From: Pycnococcus provasolii
Taxonomy: Eukaryota; Chlorophyta; Pseudoscourfieldiophyceae; Pseudoscourfieldiales
Assembly: GCA_049487715.1 (NCBI GenBank)
Contig: CP150577.1
Coordinates: 310,001-374,000, forward strand
Length of the DNA: 64,000 nt
Reading direction: 5' to 3'
Under the pieces are notes generated by a model. That model made no database searches. It saw only the letters and a list, made by a program, of their open reading frames with translations, and had not been told where the DNA came from. Every line of letters starts with the position of its first letter. Within the stretch, counting starts at the first letter, position 1. A program made the translations under genes and the position numbers. Of the stretch, positions 37,849 through 47,262 are shown in pieces.

Positions 37849-37931
37849 GACCCTGTTCCCGGCTGCTGCGAAAACGGCGGTTTATGCGCGTCTCGCGCGC
37901 TCGCCACTCCAAACCCTGCTCCGCTCTATTC
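37849..37931 (-). repeat. Fragment of the 608-bp inverted-repeat family
   Basis: CCCTGTTCCCGGCTGCTGCG through GCTCCGCTCTATTC also ends the arms at 49845 and 54253. In two of three places a MITE end is adjacent. Confidence 0.8.
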
Positions 37932-38013
37932 AAGCCTTCCGGAGACCTGACAATTTCACCGTAGGTTCAGCCTAACCAAGTGGTCGTGGTAACACACGAC
38001 GCCGTGAACGCAG

Positions 38014-39579
38014 ATGTCGAGATCGATTTTGCCACTTTTGTTGACGCAATGTGTTTCGGGCAGTGGCATATATGCATTGTATGCTATTCTAGTTATATGT
38101 AGCGCTGTAGCGTACTCTCGTGCTGCCAGTAAGGAGACATGTATCACAACGATCTTTTACAGGTTACTTGGCGAAGAGAAAGCCGGGGGAAAGCCATTCC
38201 GCTTGCGAAAAATATTCGCCTTCATTTTGTTTGGAATCGTTTTGTTTTCGTTAACTATATCATTATTCCAACTCTTAGATGTAAGACCCTTAGAAACGAA
38301 TTATTCGCGTCGCCTTGGAGCCAAGCTTCCTGGCAACAATCATGGAGCACGACAACGAGTTCTAGATAAAGTTTATGCACCACCACTATCAGACACACTC
38401 AAACAAATAAGAACAAAGATGAGCTGTTCAGGCTCACATGCCAAGCATCGTGTGTGCTTGTTCAGACACTTAATTTTTGACACTTACGCAAACGCCTGGT
38501 TATTTCTTCTTCTCCCAACCGATCCTCCTTACGCTTTTTCCTTTGACAAGGATGGACCGGCATATTCATTCCCGAGCATGAAGCACAAGCAAAACGGTTG
38601 GGTTAGACTCAACGCTCGAGGGCATGGGTCGAGAAGCTGGAGTCCGGAAGTCAAGCGTCATATCGGAAATATTGAAGACTCAAGTTTTGCCAGTGGCGCA
38701 CACTTTCTTTTTGCTGGGTACGGTGATCATAATTTCGGTCACTTCGTTGCAGACAACTGTTGGCCTCTCTTTGCGGTTTCTACAAATTTTGGATACAACC
38801 TGTCGGACGTACAGGTTGTCCTCACTGAAAGTTGTATTCATGGCGGGCCATGCGAAAAGTTTTGGTTTGAGTACTTCCCGCAAGGCTGGTCAAAACCACC
38901 GAAAAATCTCAACGAGTTCAGAGATGCTGGAACAAGATACATCATCTTTGATACGATGATTGTGGGTAGTGGCACCTATGGCATGTCTGCTGGATTTGAT
39001 CTACGGCACATAGACCGTGGTCAGTTTACGAACCTTAAGGGAAACGGGTACTTATTTTGGTTACATCGGAAACACGTGCTTTCAAGATTGGGTATTAACC
39101 CTGACACTGTACCAAACCGTCAACAAATTCTCTTAATAAATAAAGATATGAAGTTGACGAGGAGCATCTTGAATTTTAAAGAGTTGCATGCCAAGGTGTC
39201 ATCGAGTTACTCATCATATGATGTTCTTGTTATATCCGAGATCGAGAAACTTTCGCTGTATGAACAAGCATCAATTTTTTCTCAAACAACTGTTGTCGTT
39301 GCGCCCTATGGAGGAATATCGTTCAACTTATTTTTACTTCCAGTAGGATCCACGGCAATTCTATTGGATGGTGGTCCTCAATTCGACTGGCCGGGTGGTA
39401 ATCATCAAGAATCCGGCCTCTTTTGGAATCACTTTAACTATTTCAATAAGCTTCATTATGTACGAGACGATGTGACTCAGTACACCAGAGGGAAAGGAAG
39501 CGAACGATACCTCATACGCTGGACTAAATTCAAGCTATTGCTCGATCAAGCGCTTTTCATGTGGGATAATAGATTTTGA
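38014..39579 (+). CDS. GT61 glycosyltransferase (DUF563), membrane protein
   Basis: 521 residues from the ATG at 38014. Two hydrophobic segments near the N-terminus (YALYAILVICSAVAYSRA and FAFILFGIVLFSLTISLF); the second is the likely anchor, so the true start might be later. The domain shows GDHNFGHFVADNCWPLFAVS, a GT61 acceptor-side block (xHxxxDxLxPL), QQILLINKDMKLTR, and the C-terminal signature LSLYEQASIFSQTTVVVAPY then GGISFNLFLLPVGSTAILL. GT61 includes plant xylan arabinosyl- and xylosyltransferases and animal EOGT, all inverting. Donor and acceptor unknown. Intact, intronless; preceded by MITE copy 2. Confidence 0.85.
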   Translation: MSRSILPLLLTQCVSGSGIYALYAILVICSAVAYSRAASKETCITTIFYRLLGEEKAGGKPFRLRKIFAFILFGIVLFSLTISLFQLLDVRPLETNYSRRLGAKLPGNNHGARQRVLDKVYAPPLSDTLKQIRTKMSCSGSHAKHRVCLFRHLIFDTYANAWLFLLLPTDPPYAFSFDKDGPAYSFPSMKHKQNGWVRLNARGHGSRSWSPEVKRHIGNIEDSSFASGAHFLFAGYGDHNFGHFVADNCWPLFAVSTNFGYNLSDVQVVLTESCIHGGPCEKFWFEYFPQGWSKPPKNLNEFRDAGTRYIIFDTMIVGSGTYGMSAGFDLRHIDRGQFTNLKGNGYLFWLHRKHVLSRLGINPDTVPNRQQILLINKDMKLTRSILNFKELHAKVSSSYSSYDVLVISEIEKLSLYEQASIFSQTTVVVAPYGGISFNLFLLPVGSTAILLDGGPQFDWPGGNHQESGLFWNHFNYFNKLHYVRDDVTQYTRGKGSERYLIRWTKFKLLLDQALFMWDNRF

Positions 39580-39609
39580 GACGAGAGCTTTAATTCGATA
39601 GTTTTGACC

Positions 39610-39775
39610 AAGGTAATCCCAAGGACCCAACAAAACTGCCAAAAGGTCAATTGACGTGGTTACAACCCAAAATTAAATCCTGAACGGCACCCAGCAACCC
39701 TTAGACAGGGCGGGCGGGAGGGAAAGGTTGCGTGAATAGCGCAACCAGCAGTAGGAATCGTGGTCCGAGGGAGAC
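39610..39775 (-). repeat. Inverted copy of 8405-8575
   Basis: GGTCAATTGACGTGGTTACA through GTCCGAGGGAGAC matches the reverse of the segment upstream of the 8649 gene. Confidence 0.7.
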
Positions 39776-40320
39776 TCGGAAACCATCGTTGGAGAAGGCA
39801 TACCGATTACGGCATAAGACGCCCACATCAGCACGGTGAATCCTATTCCATCTACGATGTTCACGATGTAGTTATTCATAGACGCCCACGACAGCGCCGT
39901 GAATTCGCCCTAAATTCGCCGTGAATTCAAATACCGACGGTTTCTCACGCCAAGCGTTGGAAGAGCAAGGGCATATCAACCCATGGGCAGGAGTGCCGTG
40001 AACTCTTGTTCGCATTCTTTGCCGGCCGAGGCATGCTCCACGGTCAAATGCCTAAGGTCCAGAACTTTACACCGTACCAGAACTTGACGAGATAATCGCC
40101 GGTAATGGAAAACCTTGGCAAGGTCGTGTCAACCGTTAGCAGGCGAGCAGGGCCCCTAACCTTTGGCGTCAAGCACAGCAAGTTGCGCCGGGAAAACCTG
40201 TGCCAACTACCAACTCGCGCACACACTCGCTAACGCGCTTAGTGGTTGACTGCGGAGGCGGGAATTTGAGGTTCTGGCAATCTTATCAGCGCCCAGGCAC
40301 TCCCTATTCTTGGGGGCTAC
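39776..40320. other. No gene recognised
   Basis: Short open frames only (e.g. 40044-40226 minus, LTVDTTLPRFSITGDYLVKF), no domain identified. Confidence 0.35.
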
Positions 40321-40899
40321 TCAAAGAGTGCGAGCGGGGTTTGGAGTGCGCCCCGCGCGCAAAACCCCCCGTTTTCGCCAAGATACGGGACGGTGTAGGG
40401 CCGAGGCGGCTCGCGCCGCCTTGGGAGAATCCTCTCCTTCCTGAGGAGACTCCTCTTCTCTCTCCGAGAGTGTGTAGACCAAGAGAAGTAAAAGAAGAAG
40501 AAGAAGAGAAGAATAATTACCCCAGGTGGGTGGGTGAGTTATTCTCCTATGCGCCTCCATCTCCTTGGGAATTATTCGGACAAGTTTGTCGTAATTGGGC
40601 AAAACTGTTTCATACAATTCTTGAAACTTGTGACAAAGTGTAGACAAATTGTTTGCAGGGTAGGATTGTAAACCTTTTATAATCTCACGCCAAGCATCGC
40701 TATTTTTATCTTCATCATCAAGACCATCCACGAATCCTTTCATGACACGCAACACACGACAAAGTTGCTTGTGGATTTGGCTAAATGACCTTTTTAGACG
40801 AAAGGCGATCCACTTTCCTTTTTTACCACCTTTGATCTCGGTCAAAGTTTTCCACCGCTTGTTTTTTAACGTCATTTTCAGCCGATTTAGAGAGTGAGG

Positions 40900-41275
40900 C
40901 AGAAGACAGAGAAGAGATGAAGAGAGGCAAGAGAGATGAAGAGAGAGAAGAGGGATGACCAGAGAGAAGAGAGATGACCAGAGAGAAGAGAGATGACCAG
41001 AGAGAAGAGAGATGACCAGAGAGAAGAGATGACCAGAGAGAAGAGAGACAAGAGAGACAAGAGAGACAAGAGAGATGACCAGAGAGAAGAGAGAGATGAC
41101 CAGAGAGAGAAGAGATGACCAGAGAGAAGAGAGATGACCAGAGACAAGAGAGACAAGAGAGACAAGAGAGACAAGAGAGACAAGAGAGACAAGAGAGACA
41201 AGAGAGATGACCAGACAGAGAGAAGAGAGATGAACAGAGAGAAGAGAGAGAAGAGAGAGAGAGTTGAACAGAGAG
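40900..41275 (+). repeat. GA-rich minisatellite (AGAGATGACCAGAGAGA units)
   Basis: Purine-only array of units such as GAGATGACCAGAGAGAAGA and GAGACAAGA. Long open frames over it on both strands are by-products of low complexity. A smaller relative is at 59030-59125. Confidence 0.9.
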
Positions 41276-41450
41276 AGTTTTCTTGCTCTCCTCCTAGACG
41301 GTGTGGAGGAGAGGACACTCTCCTCCACACCGTCCCTTCGTTTCCATTCGTTCCTGAGGGACACCTCAGCCAAACCCAAAGCCTGCTCAAAAACCCGATA
41401 ACCTCTCCAGCCTGTGAGTTCACGCGCGAACACGTGAGCTGACGGCTGCC
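41276..41450 (+). repeat. Segment shared with 50452-50550
   Basis: AAACCCAAAGCCTGCTCAAA to CACGTGAGCTGACGGCTGCC is present in both places; both are retroelement-associated. Confidence 0.65.
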
Positions 41451-41817
41451 CGCCGGGCGGGTGGGTGGGTGTATTAACACCGGATTTACTTAAGAGGCAG
41501 AGTTTTTAGCCCCTTTTTTCGGAAGCCCCAAAAATTAACTTTTGCGCTATTTGTGCGCTGAAGACGCGGTTTTTTGCGCTGGATTCCTCGTCTCTCGTTA
41601 TGGTGTTTAGAACATCACAGCAGCATCAACAAACTGCAGCGTTCTGGAACAACACTGGATTCAACAACCCGGAGCAACAACAACCGCCACAAACATGGAA
41701 TGCGTTCGCAGGAGGAGTACCGCCGGTTCCTTTGGGCGGAGTAATTGCACTGCTGATTGGAGTTGATGCTTGCACAAAGTACATCTTGCTTTGTGGGGTT
41801 GCAGTGTTGAATTGGTG
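41451..41817 (+). repeat. Shared leader repeat, copy 2, with gag-like ORF
   Basis: Leader 41451-41601 as at 36305. From the ATG at 41600 a Gln/Asn/Pro-rich 72-residue ORF (MVFRTSQQHQQTAAFWNNTG) runs to the LTR family A fragment. Unknown function; looks like the start of a retroelement protein. Confidence 0.45.
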
Positions 41818-41908
41818 AGACCCCATAGGGAAAGGGGACGTGGCCCCGAGTTGTCTTTGTTGTAAGAACACTCTTTTCTTTCCTTTTCTGCTTATTCTTA
41901 TTCAAAAA
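41818..41908 (+). repeat. LTR family A, partial
   Basis: GGGGACGTGGCCCCGAGTTG to TTCTGCTTATTCTTATTCA, the 3' half of the LTR. Confidence 0.6.
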
Positions 41909-42290
41909 GCTCTTCAGAATCCCCCGCCCACGTCGGCGATATCCCATTCAGGAATCCTCGGGCCCTCTTTCAACTTTCGCATGGCGACCTGAAAAAGAGT
42001 GGCTGGAAAGCTCAAAATTGATAGGGTCAAAGTTGAAAGGTTTTCAAGGAAAACCCCTTCGCCACGTTCATGGAAGGTGCAAGTAACTTATGCGGATCGA
42101 GCTACGCGCGCGAACAAGTCGTATGTTGCTCAAACAACAACAACGTAGCCGATCCAACAAGACTTCTAGAAATTTTGTTGATTCTAATGGGCCATTTATA
42201 GAGTCGTTGAAATGTTCTTTAATAATGTTACGGTCGAGATATTGCAAATGAAGTTCGACTCACCAACGCTCCAACATGGAACTCCACATT

Positions 42291-43520
42291 TCAATAAACA
42301 CCTTGATTCACTACGCTTTGTTTTTCCCGATTTTCTTCTTCAGAAACCGTCTCGTATTCAAAAACGTCCCCATAGTCCTTCATCACCTCTAGAACAACGT
42401 CAAACCGATCTCTTATTTTCACTTTCTTGCCTTCTCGGGCCAGCGAGTACGCGATAGCCAACTTCGGCGAGTTGTCGATCATTGGAACTGCGCACTTTGG
42501 CTTGTATGCGACATCTTCGAACACGTACTCAGTCAAATTTTCCGCGAGAATTGCCTTGGTCATGATATGATGATGGAATTCATTGTAGTCATCAGTCGCT
42601 TTTGGTATAAGCGGATTCACGCCGACCTTTTCGGCAAATTTTGCGAGTGCCTTGTTGTCTCGGGGATAGCATGGTCCCCCGTAGCCAAAACCTGGAGTCA
42701 TACAGATGTGCCCGATGGATTTGTCCTGTTTAAGAGCATTGCATATTTCGTATTTATCAGCGCCTGGTGTCCGATCCGCGATATCACCTATCATATTAGC
42801 AAAGGATATTTTTGTGGTGCGAAAGCAGTTCGAAGCAAGCTTGCAGATTTCAGCAGATGCAGGACTCACAACACTTATATTAGTGTCACTCGTGGGGCCT
42901 GAAACGCGCTTGTAAATTTCTGTGAGAAGTTCAGCGTCTTTCGTTGTCGCAGCGCCAATTAATACCATCCCAAACCAACCGCCAGTACGATAGCCACTCA
43001 AGACATCGCCTTGAGCAACGAAAGCTGGATTATAGTTCAGGGTGCAATCAACGCATTGTTCCATAAGCAGCTTTCCTATATGATGGATATATCCAGGAAA
43101 TACGGTTGAACTTATCACGATCGATTTTCCCTTCAATCTCATCTTGTTTAGCTTAACGAGCACGTTACTTAGAATACTGTGATCATAATAATATTTGCCA
43201 CCATCAGTTGGTGTGGGCACCAGAATGAAGATCAACTTGGACGCAGTGACTGCTGACTCCGTATTGGTAGTCGCTACGAAATGAGTTGACTCAGCGAGCG
43301 CTTCGGTCAAACCAGGCTCCTGTGTTGACAACTTTTTCTCGTTCACCAGTTTCACGTACTCAGGATTAACATCCACACCATACACGCGTAAACCGGCTCG
43401 TTCAAGAGTTAGAGCGAAACATAGCCCAAGGCGACCAATACCTATTACACAACAGTCGTATTCGATATCTGGGCACAGAGGTTTTTGATCAAGCTTGGGT
43501 CCAAGAACGCAGTTCGTCAT
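42291..43520 (-). CDS. UDP-glucose/UDP-sugar 6-dehydrogenase with altered catalytic Glu
   Basis: 409 residues from the ATG at 43520. Order: NAD-binding YDCCVIGIGRLGLCFALTLE (residues 21-40), YGVDVNP, LVPTPTDGGKYYYD, ISSTVFPG (Thr139), LNYNPAFVAQGDVLSGY (161-177), AEICKLASNCFRTTKISFAN (Lys227, Asn231), then GFGYGGPCYPRDNKAL with the catalytic Cys284 and Asp288. The enzyme oxidises the C6 hydroxyl of a UDP-hexose to a carboxylate in two NAD steps, giving UDP-glucuronate or a UDP-aminohexuronate. Most relatives have NPEF; here it is NPAF, removing the glutamate that assists the thioester step. Otherwise complete. Cytosolic. It would supply uronic acids for the DUF579 methyltransferase. Confidence 0.85.
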   Translation of the reverse strand: MTNCVLGPKLDQKPLCPDIEYDCCVIGIGRLGLCFALTLERAGLRVYGVDVNPEYVKLVNEKKLSTQEPGLTEALAESTHFVATTNTESAVTASKLIFILVPTPTDGGKYYYDHSILSNVLVKLNKMRLKGKSIVISSTVFPGYIHHIGKLLMEQCVDCTLNYNPAFVAQGDVLSGYRTGGWFGMVLIGAATTKDAELLTEIYKRVSGPTSDTNISVVSPASAEICKLASNCFRTTKISFANMIGDIADRTPGADKYEICNALKQDKSIGHICMTPGFGYGGPCYPRDNKALAKFAEKVGVNPLIPKATDDYNEFHHHIMTKAILAENLTEYVFEDVAYKPKCAVPMIDNSPKLAIAYSLAREGKKVKIRDRFDVVLEVMKDYGDVFEYETVSEEENREKQSVVNQGVY

Positions 43521-43799
43521 TTATAATCGAGTGTAACCTCAATATCAAGCCTTGGAAAAACAAAGAGCGGTAGCCAAGAGTTTCACCGACCGAATGGCCA
43601 AGAAAGTCCAGGTCTTTCCTGGGGCGAGCTCCAGGAAAGACACCTCTTGGCGAAGCCCACAGGCCGACGCCCGGGAACAACAGCGGATCCCGTGTCCGGT
43701 TGCCAGGCGCGCGACCAAGCCCGTTTTCGCCAAGACACTGTGTTGGGGGATGGAATAATAAGGTGGCCGGTGGCCAAGGGGTTTTCCTTGAGGCGTGCC

Positions 43800-43990
43800 T
43801 CAAAACTCAATTTGGGGTCGTCGTTTTGAGGGCCAAATGCAACTCAAAATGAGGTTCCCCCCCTCCTCAAAATCAAGTTTTTCGAGGAGGGGGGAATGGC
43901 TCAAAACGAGGTTTGTCGAACCTGGATTTGAGGAGGGGGGAACCTCATTTTGAGTTGCCTTGCTCGAACCTCATTTTGAGCAACGACTCA
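43800..43990. repeat. Long imperfect inverted repeat with TCAAAATGAGGTT units
   Basis: Arms 43839-43874 and 43925-43958 (GCAACTCAAAATGAGG...CCTCATTTTGAGTTGC) with an inner pair of CCTCC/GGAGG tracts. Further AACCTCATTTTGAG units lie at 43967-43980. Confidence 0.85.
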
Positions 43991-44844
43991 TTTCCAGGTT
44001 CCTCATATTTGGCCGCGGCCCCGAATTTGAACCTCTATAGAACCATCTTGCGCCTCATGCGGAGCTCTTGCGCCTCCGATGATCTAAAACGCGCTATCCA
44101 CTATGTCAAAACAACAGCGAACAAGTATGGTATAGCTTATTTGGTACCGCCAGTTCGTCGCCAGACCAGCCAGTTTGCGGTGCGGCATGCGTAGCGCATA
44201 CATTGCCGTGGAAGCATCAATCTGACAAAGTGACAATCACCAAGTCAGAACAGCCGTACCACTACGCAAGTTCAGTTCCAGATAAGGAGACGGTTTTGGG
44301 TTCGAGCGATTCGTTATCTGGGACGATGCTCGCCAATGCGATCGATCCAGATAAAGTGCTCCCTAAAATCATTCGTCGTGGGAGGAAAGTCCCGGTCCCT
44401 TCGTCAACATCAACAAATCCAAAGTCGTCAACGAGCGTGCTTAGATAAGAAATCCAAGCGTTTTTTAGGTCGTTCGATGTGGGAAGGTTAGCAACGATCT
44501 TGCGTTTCCAAGAAGCAAGCACATACAACTCGAGAATGACAAGCCAATCAACCTGGCATACGCCAGAGTAACGTTGTTGATAAGATTTTATGTGTCACCT
44601 TGGTGGCATCTCACTTCCTTCATATCATGCTTATCGCTTGCTTTGAGTATTGTGTGATGTTCCTCTTTCGTAATCCTCGCGACTTTTTTGCTGCAAAAAG
44701 GTCCTGTGCAAGGTAGGTTGATTGCATGCTTTCCAGAAAACGAGAACACACCTTGTCCGTATTGACGAGAGGACAAAGCCAACAATAGTTTCAAACCATA
44801 CTCATATAAGACTTCAGGTCTCACGGGAGGTTACGCACGTGCAT
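43991..44844. other. Unassigned short ORFs, probably mobile-element remains
   Basis: Minus strand 44588-44824 (GKHAINLPCTGPFCSKKVAR) and 44262-44528 (KNAWISYLSTLVDDFGFVDV) look protein-like and could be two parts of one broken gene. No family recognised. Confidence 0.35.
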
Positions 44845-45263
44845 ATGCCACCACCACAAGGCGCGCATACATATGAGACGTCGTTCGGACGCGCGGCGAG
44901 CACTTCATTGTTGAGCATGCCTTTGCAAAATATTCATTCACATGGACCCTTCCCACACCATTCTCAGACGAGGACGGGCGTTGATGGGGCGCATAATGAG
45001 GAGCAGGCTGAAGGAGAACACGCGCTTAACGTCGCACAAGCTGCCGGTGACGACGCAGGAGGGCTGCGGGCAGGTTTGGAGGAGGTGCGTACTTGAGGTC
45101 AACATGAAAGCACATTTTTGCAGTTTTTTTTCGCAGATTCGCGCAAACATCTCGTGTTCGCCCACAGATTCTTACACGCGACGAGGCGCAGTATATGGCG
45201 CGTAGGCTGAGACACAAGAAACACCGAGAAATCGAGAAAGTGTACGTACTGTACTGTACGTAA
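44845..45263 (+). CDS. Possible two-exon small gene, unknown
   Basis: Candidate exons 44845-45084 and 45168-45263. Exon 1 ends in GDDAGGLRAGLEE and a GT donor (GTGCGT); after the acceptor (CCCACAG) exon 2 reads ILTRDEAQYMARRLRHKKHR then EIEKV and stops. The joined C-terminus is a charged helix. No domain; the N-terminal part may be random. Given mainly because the splice pair makes a plausible helix. Confidence 0.3.
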
Positions 45264-45309
45264 GAACGCGAGAAACGAAAGAAGAAGTGAGGTGAGGTGA
45301 AGGCGCGAG

Positions 45310-45510
45310 GGGCAACCCACCCATCGAACACGCCTCTCGGACGGCGCTCGGTTGGGATGGTGGAATTTTGCGTGGGAAGTGAGCTTCGTTGGGCTTCGTT
45401 ACCCATCGAACACGCCTCTCGGACGTGGATTCGGAGCGGAGCCCGGGGGGAGGGGGAGGGTGGAATTTTGCGTGGGAAGTAAGCTTCGTTGGGCTTCGTT
45501 ATGAGGTATG
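45310..45510 (+). repeat. Tandem duplication of about 95 bp
   Basis: ACCCATCGAACACGCCTCTC...GGTGGAATTTTGCGTGGGAA...GCTTCGTTGGGCTTCGTTA appears twice in a row, the second copy with a G-rich insertion, just upstream of the TylF-like gene. Confidence 0.85.
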
Positions 45511-45632
45511 GCATGGTGTGAAAGGCTGGCTGACCGGTCCACAGAGCCACGGCGGGAAGCCAGGGTTGCAGTGGTACCTTTCTAAGGCTCCTGAACCCCG
45601 CTATCGCTCGTTTAGGTAGGCATTACGATATC

Positions 45633-47123
45633 ATGGAAAGTAGTTCTCGGTTTAGCAGATGGTCAAGTGTGCGAGTTCACCCTACCTTCGGTTCATCGCA
45701 AACTGTTCTTATTCCTTTATTCATCTTTACGTTGTTCACGATCCAACTTGCCCTTTGGCAGGAAGGATTGCATAGCAATAAGAGTAAACAATCCAGAAAT
45801 AGTTTTCAGGATAAGAAGACTGTCGCCAAGTGTAATGGAAATTCCCTTCAAACAAAGCAAAGTTCGCATGAATATCACGAACGGGCGCTCCGCCTAGCGG
45901 ACTTTTATGAGTCAGTTTGTTGCCCGATATCACTTTCACACGTCAGCTCAAGGGAGAGAAGGTGTAGCATTCGTGGAAGGCATAGACGCACAAGCATTCG
46001 AGGCGTACTTGCTGAGAGTGCTGTGCAACAAACATCAGGACAGTATAGTTTTGCAGAATTTGGTGTTGAGAAAGCCGAATCTGCGTTTGACTTCCAGGCT
46101 GCACTAAAGGTTCGAGAAGACGTGCCCGTCATATGGCTTTATGATACCTTTGCTGGACTTCCAAAAGCGAGCTCACATGACTCGCCACAAGCTCATGGAA
46201 GAAAAGACAAATTTGTTGGGGACGAGTTGAACGCGATAAAGACGTGGAGGAACTTTGGTTTTGCCAATATCGTCACCCGTAAAGGCTTATTTGCTGAACA
46301 ACTCCAGTCTCGTGTCACGCCAACAAAGCTAGCGATATTACACTGTGACGGAGACTTGTACGAAAGCATATTTGAACCCCTTTTCCGACTTTATGCAGCA
46401 AGTGTTATGAACCGTGGTGTTGTTATAATCGACGACTGGTTCGGTGGTCACACCGGCACTTGGGAAACTGCGAGAAAAGCGGTGTATGATTTCATCATAA
46501 GTGCTGAAATTGCGCCAAAACTGCAAACGCCATTGGGTCTATCCGCATTTTGGTTCAAGAATTCCGATTCCGAAAAGTGTCGAGGCTGCTATAGTGAGTC
46601 AAAACCAAAGAAATGGAGAATGAACTTAAGGCAAGAAGATATGATACAATTTAAGTCTGCTATTCAAAGTCTGATCAACTTAATGGATGTCATTGTCAAA
46701 CCTGAGTGCCTTCAAGCAAAATACTCAAGCGCGACATCTCGGCACAATTCGGCTCTTAGAAATCCGACCTCTTGGTATATGAAACCACTCCTCGAAATCT
46801 ATACCAAAGGCTCAAATCGAACAATACACGTTTGCAATGATAGAATCGAATCACGCGATCTCGGTGCAATTGCTCCTCGCGCAATTTATCTTGGGAAAGA
46901 TTGCACAAATTATGATTCCTTGCTAGATTATTGGTGGCCACGACTCGAAACATATGGTATATTTGTTCTTGAATGCTGGAGCGAGTCAACGCATTCGCCC
47001 CGCTATGGCTGTCGTCCTGACTTTTATCGTTTTGTGTACCGAAATGGAATATTTCCTTTGCTTACAACTCTTTGGATGGGTGATGAGGCCTTTTGGGTGA
47101 AAGGACCCCTGCCTATCGGATGA
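45633..47123 (+). CDS. TylF/MycF-type sugar O-methyltransferase with C-terminal extension
   Basis: 496 residues from the ATG at 45633. Signal anchor at about 29-48 (LIPLFIFTLFTIQLALW). The methyltransferase domain (about 85-320) has YSFAEFGVEKAESAFDFQAA, VIWLYDTFAGLPKASSHDSP, LAILHCDGDLYESIFEPLFR and GVVIIDDWFGGHTGT: the SAM-binding, DTFxGLP, metal-binding DGDLYES and IDDW blocks of the TylF family, which methylates deoxysugar hydroxyls. The last 140 residues form a second, unassigned region (IAPRAIYLGKDCTNYDSLLD, WPRLETYGIFVLECW), perhaps a degenerate second methyltransferase-like fold. A Golgi glycan O-methyltransferase is the likely role. Confidence 0.85.
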   Translation: MESSSRFSRWSSVRVHPTFGSSQTVLIPLFIFTLFTIQLALWQEGLHSNKSKQSRNSFQDKKTVAKCNGNSLQTKQSSHEYHERALRLADFYESVCCPISLSHVSSRERRCSIRGRHRRTSIRGVLAESAVQQTSGQYSFAEFGVEKAESAFDFQAALKVREDVPVIWLYDTFAGLPKASSHDSPQAHGRKDKFVGDELNAIKTWRNFGFANIVTRKGLFAEQLQSRVTPTKLAILHCDGDLYESIFEPLFRLYAASVMNRGVVIIDDWFGGHTGTWETARKAVYDFIISAEIAPKLQTPLGLSAFWFKNSDSEKCRGCYSESKPKKWRMNLRQEDMIQFKSAIQSLINLMDVIVKPECLQAKYSSATSRHNSALRNPTSWYMKPLLEIYTKGSNRTIHVCNDRIESRDLGAIAPRAIYLGKDCTNYDSLLDYWWPRLETYGIFVLECWSESTHSPRYGCRPDFYRFVYRNGIFPLLTTLWMGDEAFWVKGPLPIG

Positions 47124-47262
47124 TGACACCCTGAGTTCATGCGATATGTACTGGTACCTTTTTTCCTTAACCCACAATATTCCACCTATCTTAATCTTCC
47201 CTCGGGACCCCGGTGACGTCGACCTCTCCTTACCGCACATAGTCTGCGAGCTGTGACTTCTC

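Noticed and set aside
40321-41480. Frames of 370 and 197 residues with Ser/Leu runs on the minus strand
   Set aside because: Products of the GA-rich minisatellite; the remaining part has no recognised domain.
45310-45510. Tandem duplication as part of a coding exon
   Set aside because: Frames across it are Gly/Arg-rich and not shared between the two copies; it is upstream non-coding DNA.
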